Below are positions 4,878 through 13,400 of a stretch of DNA of 15,165 bases, in pieces (the stretch's first letter is position 1; each line of letters begins with the position of its first letter). Both the position numbers and the translations under genes were made by a program. The notes under the pieces were generated by a model. It was not told the origin of the DNA. It did no database searches and was given only the letters and a program-made list of their open reading frames with translations. Origin of the DNA: RXOA01 sp964554715 (lineage in GTDB: Bacteria > Bipolaricaulota > Bipolaricaulia > UBA7950 > UBA9294); contig CAZKPU010000057.1 of the NCBI GenBank assembly GCA_964554715.1, positions 1 through 15,165 on the forward strand. Reading direction: 5' to 3'.

Positions 4878-6141
4878 ACTCGAACTCCACATTGGCGATC
4901 CGAACGGGATCTCCGGTCTTGGCTCCCGTTCGCTGCAACTCCTTGATGACGCCCATCCGCTCGAGCCGCTTCCCGAGATACTCCCAAGCATCGTCGCTAT
5001 CGAGGACCAGCATCTTCACCAGTTGCTCCACCTTGCGTCCGCGAACGGTGAAACCGGATTCATCGGCAATCACCCGGAAGCCTTCATCCGTCGCATCGAA
5101 CCGGTACACGCGTCGGCGAACCACGGGTCCGGCCTCGTGGTCCCGCGGGATCCCGCTCAGAACGCGATAGATGCGTTTCACAAGATCGGCGACACCCCTC
5201 CCGGTTGCCACGGAGATCGGATGAAGCACAACATCGATCTCTCGGAACCGCTGTTGGACGGCAGCAATCACCTCATCCTCCACGAGATCCGCCTTGTTCC
5301 CGACGACGAGCATCGGGCGCTTCACCAGGTTGGGATGAAACGACTCCAGCTCGGCGCAAATCGCGTGGTATGCGTCGACAGGGTCGCGTCCATCGAGGGA
5401 AGCCAGGTCGATCATGTGAACCAACACGCGGGTGCGCTCAACGTGCCGCAGGAACTGATCACCCAGCCCCTTCCCACTGTGTGCCTGCTCGACAAGCCCC
5501 GGCACATCCACGGCGACGAACTGGTGGATGCCGTCCACATCCACGACGCCGAGATGGGGGACAATCGTAGTGAACGGATAATCCGCAACTTTCGCGTGGC
5601 TGCCGGAAATCCGTGTGATCAGGCTCGACTTGCCGACGTTGGGGAACCCGATCAAGCCGACATCAGCGAGGAGCTTGAGTTCCAACCGGAGCGTGATCCT
5701 CTCCCCGCCCAGTCCGCGCTCACAGATCCTCGGCGCCTGTCGAACCGCTGTTGTGAAGGCGCGGTTACCGCGGCCGCCCGGTCCTCCCTTGGCAACGATC
5801 AGCGTCTCACCCTCGGTCGAGAGATCGCCGATCATCTCGCGCGATCCAGCGTCGTACACAACGGTTCCCAGCGGTAGCCGCACAAGGCGATCTTCTCCCC
5901 GGGCTCCTTGAGCGTTGTTCCGCCCGCCGCCCACACCATTGCCGGCGGCAAACAGAGGCTGGTTCCGGAATGCGTACAGAGTCGACAAGCTGCTATCTGC
6001 AATGAGAAGGACGTCGCCGCCATCGCCACCGTCGCCGCCGTCGGGACCGCCGCGCTTCTTCAGATAGGAAGACGCAAAGGTGATGACACCGTTTCCCCCG
6101 TGTCCGCCCCGAACTCGAATCGTCGCTTCATCAAGAAACAT
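4867..6141 (-). CDS. obgE: Obg family GTPase
   Basis: Obg/CgtA is an essential GTPase acting in 50S assembly and stress control. The 424-residue product has all three domains. The Gly-rich Obg fold spans about 1-158 (RVRGGHGGNGVITF, PDGGDGGDGGDV, GGPGGRGN). The G domain has G1 GFPNVGKSS at 165-173, YPFTT near 188-192, DVPG at 212-215 and NKAD at 282-285. A C-terminal OCT domain follows at about 340-420. The ATG at 6141 gives the standard N-terminus (MFLDEATIRV). The nearest SD-like sequence, AAGGAG, is 18 nt upstream, longer than usual. The gene lies 29 nt after rpmA, the classic L21-L27-Obg order. Confidence 0.96.
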   Translation of the reverse strand: MFLDEATIRVRGGHGGNGVITFASSYLKKRGGPDGGDGGDGGDVLLIADSSLSTLYAFRNQPLFAAGNGVGGGRNNAQGARGEDRLVRLPLGTVVYDAGSREMIGDLSTEGETLIVAKGGPGGRGNRAFTTAVRQAPRICERGLGGERITLRLELKLLADVGLIGFPNVGKSSLITRISGSHAKVADYPFTTIVPHLGVVDVDGIHQFVAVDVPGLVEQAHSGKGLGDQFLRHVERTRVLVHMIDLASLDGRDPVDAYHAICAELESFHPNLVKRPMLVVGNKADLVEDEVIAAVQQRFREIDVVLHPISVATGRGVADLVKRIYRVLSGIPRDHEAGPVVRRRVYRFDATDEGFRVIADESGFTVRGRKVEQLVKMLVLDSDDAWEYLGKRLERMGVIKELQRTGAKTGDPVRIANVEFEFEQ

Positions 6142-6170
6142 GGGGAGGATGGGGAACCGCTCCTTCGGGG

Positions 6171-6425
6171 TTAGGCGACTTCGGGAACCACGTTAACGTA
6201 CTTCTTGCGGTTTCCCTCGAACGAAACGTAGCCCGCGGTCTTGGCATAAATGGTATAGTCGCGTCCCATTCCCACATTCCTGCCGAGCCCGAACTTCGTT
6301 CCGTGCTGTCGAACGATGATCGATCCTGCTTCCACCCACTCGCCCCCAAAGCGCTTGACGCCGAGACGCTGCCCCGGACTGTCGTGAACATTCGAGGTTG
6401 AGCCTGTACTTGCTTTATGAGCCAT
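6171..6425 (-). CDS. rpmA: 50S ribosomal protein L27
   Basis: The 84-residue product has the L27 core RLGVKRFGGEWVEAGSIIVRQ and GLGRNVGMGRDYTIYA. Its N-terminal tail reaches the peptidyl transferase centre in the ribosome. Here it reads MAHKASTGSTSNVHDSPGQ, against the usual MAHKKGGGSTRNGRDS, so two Gly and the Gly-Arg of NGRDS are changed. There is no cleavable N-terminal extension of the Firmicutes type: ATG 6425 follows AAGGAG at 5 nt, and MAHK is the true start. This matters for the Prp-like gene upstream. Confidence 0.95.
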   Translation of the reverse strand: MAHKASTGSTSNVHDSPGQRLGVKRFGGEWVEAGSIIVRQHGTKFGLGRNVGMGRDYTIYAKTAGYVSFEGNRKKYVNVVPEVA

Positions 6426-6488
6426 CTCAACTCCTTGAAGGGATCTTCGCCTGCAATCTTTGCCCGAGTCATGCCGGCAAGCGGCCGG

Positions 6489-6809
6489 TTACACGGGGAC
6501 CTCGGCAATGCCGTCGTGGATCACGATCTCATCGGGCGCTTCCGCCGCCTCTTGTCGCAGTCCCGTTGCAAGCATCTCGGTGATTGCATCGATCTCTCGA
6601 CTGAGATGCGCATCCGTCCGGTCGACATCGAGAGCGAGAGGGTCGTCCACGTTGAGCGGCGTTGCCAAGTGCAAATACTCGGACAACGTCGTGGCACACG
6701 CTTGGAACAACCGAAGAACGATCGCCTGGGTCATGTCATCGGAAAACCCGTGTGCAACGAACCCAGTGATCCGACCGTTCCCGTCGCGACGGATCCAGAT
6801 CTCTCTCAT
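6489..6809 (-). CDS. Prp-like (YsxB family) protein lacking both catalytic residues
   Basis: This 106-residue protein sits between rplU and rpmA, the position of ysxB/prp, whose product is a cysteine protease that trims the N-terminal extension of L27. The start IWIRRDGNGRITGFVAHGFSDD aligns with the Prp pattern ending GHAD. In Prp the catalytic His is in GHA and the Cys in IVCA. Here the corresponding positions read GFS (F22) and IVL (L32), so both are lost. This fits an L27 with nothing to cleave. A structural or assembly role is possible; the alignment is mine by eye and similarity is weak. ATG 6809 lies 7 nt after the rplU stop, with TAGGA upstream. Confidence 0.65.
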   Translation of the reverse strand: MREIWIRRDGNGRITGFVAHGFSDDMTQAIVLRLFQACATTLSEYLHLATPLNVDDPLALDVDRTDAHLSREIDAITEMLATGLRQEAAEAPDEIVIHDGIAEVPV

Positions 6810-6816
6810 GTTCCTA

Positions 6817-7131
6817 CTACCCCACGATCCCCGTGACGCGTGTGCGCATGTAGGCCTGTCGATGCCCCTGCTTTCGGCGATACCCCTTCTTCCTCTTGTA
6901 CTTGTAGACGATCACTTTGTCGCCCCGGCCTTCCTCGGCGAGCGTACCGCTGACGGTCGCTCCCTCGAGGTAGGGGGTTCCGACTTTCACATCGTCGTCA
7001 TCCACGATGAGGAGCACCTTGTCGAACGAAAGTTCGTCACCGACGCTCACACCATCGAGTCGCTCGTGCTCGAACGACTTTCCCGTTTCGACTCGATACT
7101 GCTTTCCACCCGTTTCAATAATCGCATACAT
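6817..7131 (-). CDS. rplU: 50S ribosomal protein L21
   Basis: The 104-residue product starts MYAIIETGGKQYRVETGKSFEHERL and has the C-terminal YKYKRKKGYRRKQGHRQAYMRTRVTGI, which matches L21 along its whole length. The ATG at 7131 is the family start; six more in-frame codons upstream have no similarity. GAGGTG lies 11 nt upstream. It is the first gene of the ribosomal/GTPase operon and has a good promoter just before it (7160-7188). Confidence 0.96.
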   Translation of the reverse strand: MYAIIETGGKQYRVETGKSFEHERLDGVSVGDELSFDKVLLIVDDDDVKVGTPYLEGATVSGTLAEEGRGDKVIVYKYKRKKGYRRKQGHRQAYMRTRVTGIVG

Positions 7132-7159
7132 GGTTCTCAAGCACCTCAACTATGTTGCC

Positions 7160-7188
7160 ATTTTATCTGCGTTCCAGCGGCCTCGCAA
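7160..7188 (-). promoter_or_regulatory. promoter of the rplU operon
   Basis: On the minus strand there is a -35 TTGCGA (7188-7183), a 17-nt spacer and a -10 TAAAAT (7165-7160), in the 62-nt gap after metG. The start would fall near 7153, leaving a leader of about 22 nt. The spacers down to rplT are short (overlaps to 63 nt), so one transcript could cover all eight genes. Confidence 0.5.
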
Positions 7189-7193
7189 TGCAA

Positions 7194-9143
7194 CTAGCCG
7201 ATTGGGGTCCCGGGAGCGACCTCTCGATCGGGGACAATCAGCGAAAGGCCGTCACCGTCTTTCGCGGCAAGAAGCATACATTGAGAACGAATTCCACGGA
7301 TCTTGGTCGGTTTGAGATTCACGACCACCGTGATTTGCTTGCCGACGATCTCCTCCGAACTGTAGTGCTCGCGGACTCCTGCAACGCATGTTCGCAGTTC
7401 ATCTCCGACGTCCACCGTCAGCTGGAGCAGCCGGTCTGCACCGGCAACCGGCTTGGCGGCAAGGATCGTTGCCGTACGGAGCTGAACCCTACTGAGATCC
7501 TCCATCGTAATCTGCGGCCCACCGGCAGGGGCCTGGGCCGTGGCGCGCAGTGTCTCTACATCGATCGGCTCGATGAGAACGCGATCGCCGGTCAGTTTGG
7601 CAGGTGCTGCCTCGTTCACCATTTCGTCCCAATCGGCTTTGTCCATCCCCAGGACCGCAAGCACCGATTTCGAGAACCCGGGGACGAACGGGTACAGCAG
7701 GTGAGCGAGTGCCTTGACGATGTGCAGCGCTCCTCGAACTCCCTCATCGTTTTGTGCTGCCCAGGGCGCGGCGCGCTGGAAGTACTCGTTCCCGAACACG
7801 GCCAACGAACAAGCCGCCTGCAGCGCCCGGCTCAGCAAGCCCTGATCCATCGCAGCGGCGTACTGCTTCGTGACGTTGGCGATCTCGTTGCGGATCTCGT
7901 CCGGCACATCGGCGACCGGAGGCACGGCTTGATATTGGGTCTGAACGAACGAAACGACGCGGTTGATCAGGTTGGATACGTTGGAGATGAAGACGCCGTT
8001 GATCGCCTTTTGGAGTTCGTCCCACGAGAAGTTGACATCCCGTCCTTCGGGGCGGTTGTAGAGTAGGTAGAACCGCCACAGGTCACCATCAAGCAGCTGA
8101 AGTGCGCTGTCGCAATAGAGCCCGACGCCGCGCGACTTGGAGAACGCTTTGCCGCCGATCCAGTTGAGGTACTCCGTTGCCGCGATCTGATCGGGCAAGT
8201 GGTATCCTTCTCCGGATGCGAGAAGCTGGCCGGGGAAGATCAGGGTGTGGAACGGGATGTTGTCCTTGCCGATCGTGTAAATCTGACGGACATCATCTCC
8301 GAACCAGTACCGACGCCACGTGTCTTCGCCCCGGAAGTACTCGATTGTCGCCGAAACGTAGCCAAGTGCCGCTTCTCCCCAGACATAGATGACCTTGTCT
8401 TCGGCACCCTCGAACGGTGCCGGGATGCCCCACTTGATGTCGCGGGTCATCGCACGCGGGCGCAACCCATCGCGAATCATCTGTTGGGTGAATGCGGCAA
8501 CGTTTCCCTGGAATCCTTGCTTGCTCACGTAATCGTGGAGCGCCGGAGCGAGGCTGTGCAGATCCAGGTACCAGTGCTTTGTCTCGCGGAACTCCACTTC
8601 CCGGCGGCCGCAGATTGCGCATTGCGGCTCGATCAGCTCTTCCGGCTCGAGGATCGATCCACAGGCATCGCACTGATTCCCTAGAGCCCCCTCAGCACCG
8701 CATCGCGGGCACGTCCCCTGGATGAACCGGTCGGCAAGGAACTTCTGACACTGACGGCAGAAAGCACGAGCCTCTTCCTTGACGACGATGTAGCCTTGGG
8801 CGTCCATCTTGCGGTAGATGTCGCGAACGAACTCGTAGTGCACAGGAGATTCGGTGGTTGTGTAGCAGTCGAATTCGATCCCGAACCCGTCAAGAATCTT
8901 CAGGATTTGCCCGTGGGTTCGATGAGCCAGCTCCGCGGGGCGGATGCCGAGTTGATCGGCTTCGAATTCGATGCGGGTTCCGTGGGCATCGGTTCCCGAG
9001 ACATAGAGGACATCGCAGCCGCGCATCCTGTAGTAGCGAGTGAAGACGTCGCCGGAAAGGAGAGATGACACAAGGTTCCCCAAGTGAGGAATCCCCGAGG
9101 CATACGGCCACGCGCTACAAACCAAGACACGCTTCTCTTCCAT
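7194..9143 (-). CDS. metG: methionyl-tRNA synthetase with C-terminal tRNA-binding domain
   Basis: MetRS charges initiator and elongator tRNA-Met. The 649-residue product is complete. The class I HIGH-type motif is IPHLGN at 18-23. The zinc-binding insertion has four CxxC knuckles (C129/132, C145/148, C158/161, C175/178), so two zinc sites are likely. The KMSKS-type loop is KAFSKSRG at 332-339, and an anticodon-binding helical domain follows. The C-terminal ~100 residues (MEDLSRVQLRTATILAAKPV ... KPTKIRGIRSQCMLLA) form an EMAPII/Trbp111-type OB fold that promotes dimerisation and tRNA binding. ATG 9143 follows AAGGAG at 5 nt spacing. Extra in-frame codons upstream have no similarity and cover the promoter. 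Confidence 0.96.
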   Translation of the reverse strand: MEEKRVLVCSAWPYASGIPHLGNLVSSLLSGDVFTRYYRMRGCDVLYVSGTDAHGTRIEFEADQLGIRPAELAHRTHGQILKILDGFGIEFDCYTTTESPVHYEFVRDIYRKMDAQGYIVVKEEARAFCRQCQKFLADRFIQGTCPRCGAEGALGNQCDACGSILEPEELIEPQCAICGRREVEFRETKHWYLDLHSLAPALHDYVSKQGFQGNVAAFTQQMIRDGLRPRAMTRDIKWGIPAPFEGAEDKVIYVWGEAALGYVSATIEYFRGEDTWRRYWFGDDVRQIYTIGKDNIPFHTLIFPGQLLASGEGYHLPDQIAATEYLNWIGGKAFSKSRGVGLYCDSALQLLDGDLWRFYLLYNRPEGRDVNFSWDELQKAINGVFISNVSNLINRVVSFVQTQYQAVPPVADVPDEIRNEIANVTKQYAAAMDQGLLSRALQAACSLAVFGNEYFQRAAPWAAQNDEGVRGALHIVKALAHLLYPFVPGFSKSVLAVLGMDKADWDEMVNEAAPAKLTGDRVLIEPIDVETLRATAQAPAGGPQITMEDLSRVQLRTATILAAKPVAGADRLLQLTVDVGDELRTCVAGVREHYSSEEIVGKQITVVVNLKPTKIRGIRSQCMLLAAKDGDGLSLIVPDREVAPGTPIG

Positions 9144-9227
9144 TGGATCTCCTTCGTTAGACCGCTTGCATGTGCGGGTGCACGCCGCGAGCGACAGGGT
9201 TGCCGCCTGATCATACAACGGCAGCGC

Positions 9228-9257
9228 ATTATACTTAGTGGACGCAATCTGGACCAA
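9228..9257 (-). promoter_or_regulatory. metG promoter in the divergent spacer
   Basis: On the minus strand there is a -35 TTGGTC (9257-9252), an 18-nt spacer and a consensus -10 TATAAT (9233-9228), with a leader of about 78 nt to the metG ATG. On the plus strand the same bases read TATACT (9230-9235), a possible -10 for the moaD-like gene, but no good -35 accompanies it. The two start regions overlap. Confidence 0.55.
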
Positions 9258-9330
9258 TGCAGGTGCGAGACCGCGTCGCAACCGTCGTGATCTGCGAAAC
9301 GGCGATAGGGAACAGCGGGAGGAGGCTGGG

Positions 9331-9606
9331 ATGAAGATCACGATCAAGCTATTCGGTGGGCTGAGCGAGAGGAACGGTAAGCGGGAGTTTGTGATCGAGG
9401 TGAAGCAAGGAGCTTCCGTTTCCGATGCCCTTGCGGCGATTCGGACCGCCTATCCGGACACCGGGGACCGGCTTGCCGATTCTCTCGAAGCGGGGTACAT
9501 CAACATCCTGCTCGACGGCCGCAACGTGCGGTTCCTCGAGGGGATGGAGACGAAGCTGCGGCCCGAAGGCGTGCTTGCGTTCCTGCCTCCCGTGGGCGGC
9601 GGTTGA
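9331..9606 (+). CDS. MoaD/ThiS-type ubiquitin-like sulfur carrier
   Basis: This 91-residue beta-grasp protein starts MKITIKLFGGLSERNGKREF and ends LAFLPPVGGG. The C-terminal diglycine is the hallmark of MoaD/ThiS/Urm1-type carriers, which are adenylated by an E1-like enzyme and then carry sulfur as thiocarboxylate or conjugate to proteins. EVKQGASVSDALAAIRTAYP at about 30-50 matches the MoaD helix region. ATG 9331 follows GGGAGGAGG, a very strong RBS. It is the only plus-strand gene in the window and converges on an E1-like gene 60 nt away, a natural partner. Whether it serves molybdenum/tungsten cofactor, tRNA thiolation or protein tagging cannot be told here. Confidence 0.8.
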   Translation: MKITIKLFGGLSERNGKREFVIEVKQGASVSDALAAIRTAYPDTGDRLADSLEAGYINILLDGRNVRFLEGMETKLRPEGVLAFLPPVGGG

Positions 9607-9619
9607 TCCCAACTCGGTA

Positions 9620-9648
9620 CACACCGGGTGGTGAACGTCTCCGGTGTG
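9620..9648. terminator. hairpin between convergent genes
   Basis: CACACCGG (9620-9627) and CCGGTGTG (9641-9648) form a perfect 8-bp stem with a 13-nt loop. It lies midway between the stop codons of the moaD-like gene (9606) and the ThiF/MoeB-like gene (9667). There is no T tract on either strand, so it may be a bidirectional terminator of the non-classical type or an mRNA 3'-end stabiliser. Confidence 0.45.
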
Positions 9649-9666
9649 CCCCGAAGGTATGTCACG

Positions 9667-10428
9667 CTAGGAACTGCCGCACAACGTGCAATCCCTGTTG
9701 ATCTCCACACACTGTTCGAAGAAGCTGGAACTCCAGCAATCGGCAAACAGAAGCCGGCCGGCTTGGCGGGGATCCGGATCGGCGATCCAACGGAATGCGG
9801 AGGCCGCTTGCAGCGAAGCGATCAACCGCGGGATCGGTGCAAGCAGCCCGCTTGTACCGGCGGTGAGCACGGAATCAGGATCGGGCGGCTCGGGGAATAG
9901 ACAACGCAGACACGCACTTGCTCCCGGGACGATCAACATCGTCATCCCGGACGTCCCGGCGACCGCTCCGAAGACCCACGGGATCCGGTGGGCGACACAA
10001 GCGTCGTTGAGCACGTAGCGGGATGTGTAGTTGTCGAGACCGTCGACGACCACGTCCGTCTCTGCCAGCAGCCGTGAGGCGTTGCCCGGCGTCAGCCGAT
10101 CGAACACGGGGCGGATGTCGCAATCTCGATTGGTGGCCCGCAACGCCTCGGCAAGCGCTTCGACCTTGGGACGCCCGATGTCCCGCTCCCGATACACGGA
10201 GACACGTTGCAGATTGTGTTCGGTCAGCCGGTCGGCGTCGATTAGGGTCAGCCTCCCGATTCCGGAGCGAACGAGCAGATCCGCACTGCCGGACCCCAAC
10301 GCTCCACAACCGACGATCGTTACGTGAGCGGCACGGATGCGGCGATGGCCTTCTTCTCCGAGTTCCGGAAGCTGGCGCTGTCGTACGTAGCGGTCCTCTT
10401 GGGGTTGCGGAACGGGATGCCCCGACAT
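9667..10428 (-). CDS. ThiF/MoeB/HesA family E1-like adenylyltransferase
   Basis: This 253-residue cytosolic enzyme is predicted to adenylate the C-terminal glycine of a ubiquitin-like carrier, most likely the neighbouring MoaD-like protein. The Rossmann motif VGCGALGSGSADLL is at 39-52, followed by LIDADRLTEHNLQR at 62-75 (Asp and Arg of the ATP site) and DVVVDGLDNYTSRYVLNDAC at 125-144. Zinc ligands are C173/C176 and C247/C250, matching MoeB spacing. The loop that holds a Cys in many homologues reads LTAGTSGLLAP, with no Cys. The N-terminal RYVRQRQLPELGEEGHRRI is the usual E1 lead-in. ATG 10428 follows GGAGGGG. It is 21 nt after the giant surface protein gene and probably co-transcribed with it. 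Confidence 0.88.
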   Translation of the reverse strand: MSGHPVPQPQEDRYVRQRQLPELGEEGHRRIRAAHVTIVGCGALGSGSADLLVRSGIGRLTLIDADRLTEHNLQRVSVYRERDIGRPKVEALAEALRATNRDCDIRPVFDRLTPGNASRLLAETDVVVDGLDNYTSRYVLNDACVAHRIPWVFGAVAGTSGMTMLIVPGASACLRCLFPEPPDPDSVLTAGTSGLLAPIPRLIASLQAASAFRWIADPDPRQAGRLLFADCWSSSFFEQCVEINRDCTLCGSS

Positions 10429-10449
10429 GATCGGCCCCTCCTTCGATGA

Positions 10450-13400
10450 CTAGAACTGCACCGCGGCATGCACCTCAATGAGCCAATCGAGGTCCACGGT
10501 GTCGAGATCGGCGAGCTTCGACAGGTCCCCTTGGACAGAGAGTCCGGTGCTCCATGCATCTCCGATCGGTGTTGACAGCGATCCTCGAGCCGTCACGCCA
10601 AGCGACAGACGCTCGTTACGCAGGGAACCGTTTCCCGAGAGATCCAAGCTCACCGTCGACGCACTGATCCAAGTGCGCCACAGCTCCGGCGCGGTCTCAT
10701 CGTCCGCGGTGCCGTTTGGTTTCGTGACGGCATCGGAGCCGGAGGGGGAGTCTGTCGGTGAGGCTCCATCGCGAACGGCTTCCGGCTCGGCAAACGAAGC
10801 AAGCCCCGGGAAAAGGGACGTGAGCGGCGCACTCGCATCACCCCGCACGGTCCCGCTGATCGACCAGCGGTCGTTGGCAAACGTTGCCGTCATCGAGCCC
10901 GAGAGCTTCGCATCGACTTGCGGACCCGGTTTCAAGCTCACCTGGGGACTCAGCGTCAGGCTCCAACTGGTGGACTTCGACCCGATGTAGGCGACGGTGG
11001 TCCGCCGTAACGTGGATGATAAGCTCGGTTGCACCTGCACTGAAGTTCGGTCGTAGTACGAGATGCTCAGGCGCTGCTCGGACTCGGTTCGTTCCTCGCC
11101 AAGACCGGAAACATCCAGCACCACGGACGGGCGAAGCGACGTGCTGGCGGTCTGCAAGGGTGCCGACATCTCCAACTCGAATCCAACGACCCCTTCTTCG
11201 ATCGATGCATCCGCCTCGAACCGCGGCGTGACGGTCCAACCGGCAAACGGACGAGCGTCAAGCCGCAGGTCGGCCGATACGGTGTGATCGACAACGAAAC
11301 CAGCGTCGCTCGATGTGCGCGAGCCGCTTGCTCCATAGGATGCCGAGGTCGTCAACGGAAGGGCGCTCAGATCGGGTCGCCAATCGACCGACAGGCCGAA
11401 CGACTCCCGATGAGAGACTGCCTGAGAGTCGCCGGAGGTGGACAGGGTTCGGCTCCAAGACCCGTCGGCTCCAAACGCCCCCGGCGGCGTGAGTCCGACC
11501 GAGACGCCGAGGTTTGCGATTCGGTCGAGCTGTTCGTTGATCGAACCGCCCCCGGTCAGCGTGACCGAAAGCAGATCGCGGCTGCCCACCGGAGTATCCA
11601 CGGCGAACAGCGAGTCCGAGACGCGCAGGGAATGAGCGACGCGCCATCCGTTGTCGTCCGCCGACCCGCTCGATGTGGAAGCTGTGTGGGTCAGGGCGGC
11701 GCTGATGACCGGTCCCTGTTCGGGTTCATCGATCGGCGAAGCGGCGGACAGAGAGCCGATCAAGTTCGTGAGATCGAAGCGGACATCGACCTTGTTCTCC
11801 ATCTCGTCCTGGAATGCATCGGTCTGGCCCGAAACGCCGTTCGAAGCCGGATCGGAACTCCGACCAAGGACGGAGTACTCGTGGGAGAAGCTGTAGTCGA
11901 TGTTGTCGAACGCTCCATCGGCGCTTTCCATCGACAAAGACCAGCCGGCGATGTCGCTGCGGTCGATCCGCCCGATCGCCGAGAAGCCCGGATCCTGAAC
12001 CGTGAAGGAACCGTCGAGGTCGATCACCTCGTAATCACGGTGGAATCCGAGTCGCATCATCCAGCCTTGAAGGGTGTGCTCGGTGGGATCGAGTTCCGAG
12101 TAGTACACCGGATCTCGTCCGTCGATTCCGGTGATCGTGTTGCTGAACGCGCGGGGGGCGCCGTCAGCGGGCGAAGACGGAACCGACCACAGGTTCAGAG
12201 TGTAGTCTTCATCGGTTGCCGCTTCCTGGCCCACCCACAGAACTTCGTCGGCACAGGCGATCGACGTGAGGCGATCGGCGAAAAGAAGAGGTTCGGGCAA
12301 CGACAGATCGCACAGCCCGTCGTCACATGTGTAGTACACGCCGGTCGCCTGCTCGCACACGGCATAGACGGAGCGATCCTGCACAAGCCAGTGGAATTGC
12401 CCCTGCAGATCGATCTGGGCGAGGCCTTCATCGGTGGCGATCCAGACACGGCTTTCGAAGACGGAGACATCCCGAACCGAGAGCCCCTGCAGGGAGACGA
12501 TCGGGGTCATGGATGCCACCGGATCGGGATCGGTCGGCTCCAACCACCAAGCACCGTTGTCGGCGCCAACCAGCAGACGGCCATCCGGGAGTGCGGCGAG
12601 GACGTGAGGCTTGATATCCGGCGTGGGCAGGATCTCCCAGGCCTCGCTCAGGTCCACTTCGTCCCACCGGGCCTTGGCAAGAGCTTCCGCGGTCGCAACC
12701 CACACCGTTCCATCAAGAATCTCAACCGCGTACAGTTCCCCATCCGGCAGGCCTATATCGCTGTTCACATTGGTCCAGCGATCGAGGCGGTCAAACGGCC
12801 TGTCTCCTGTCGTGTCGACGACCGTGAGGCCGGCTGCCGTTGCCAGATACAGGCGGTCGAAGTCGGCGGCAACGGCCATGTCGTACAGCCGTTGGGACGC
12901 CAGCCCCGTAGAGCCGTCGAACGTCTCCCATTCGCCGTCCTCGAAGACCGTCAGTCCCTGATAGTGAGCGAACAACACCCACCGGTCGTACGGATCCGCC
13001 CCGATGTCGGTGATCCTGTTGGGAAGAGAGGGTCGGACGTTGTCGTCGGAGGGGAAGATGTTGTCGTTGTAGCCTAGCATGAGCGTACCGCTGAGAGGGT
13101 CCAGATCGAACGACGCATCGAATCCGAGAACCGTCTGTGCGTTGGGCATTGTCCGCAGCGTCGGATCCTCTGCTACGTCTCCTGCAATATCGGCGGATCG
13201 AAGCACGGACATCTGTGCGTGGATCGCTTCGCCGATCGAGAAAGAGGCCTGTGCTCCGAAGAAAGCCGTTGCGAACTCCGCCGTCGAGCCCAGTCCTCCC
13301 CGGAACTGCTCGTACTCGATGCGTACGACATCCTCCGGCCCGATTTCCTCGATCAGCAGAACCGTCGCCGGATCGTTGTAGTCGACCTCATAGCCGACCC

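Noticed and set aside
4828..5877. 349-codon plus-strand open frame
   Set aside because: It is antisense to obgE and nadD, both of which are certain. The product has no family features.
7152..8066. 304-codon plus-strand open frame
   Set aside because: It is antisense to the conserved C-terminal half of metG.
11284..13077. 597-codon open frame on the plus strand
   Set aside because: It lies wholly antisense to the giant surface protein gene, has an Arg/Gly-rich composition typical of GC-rich shadow frames, and no recognisable motif or RBS.
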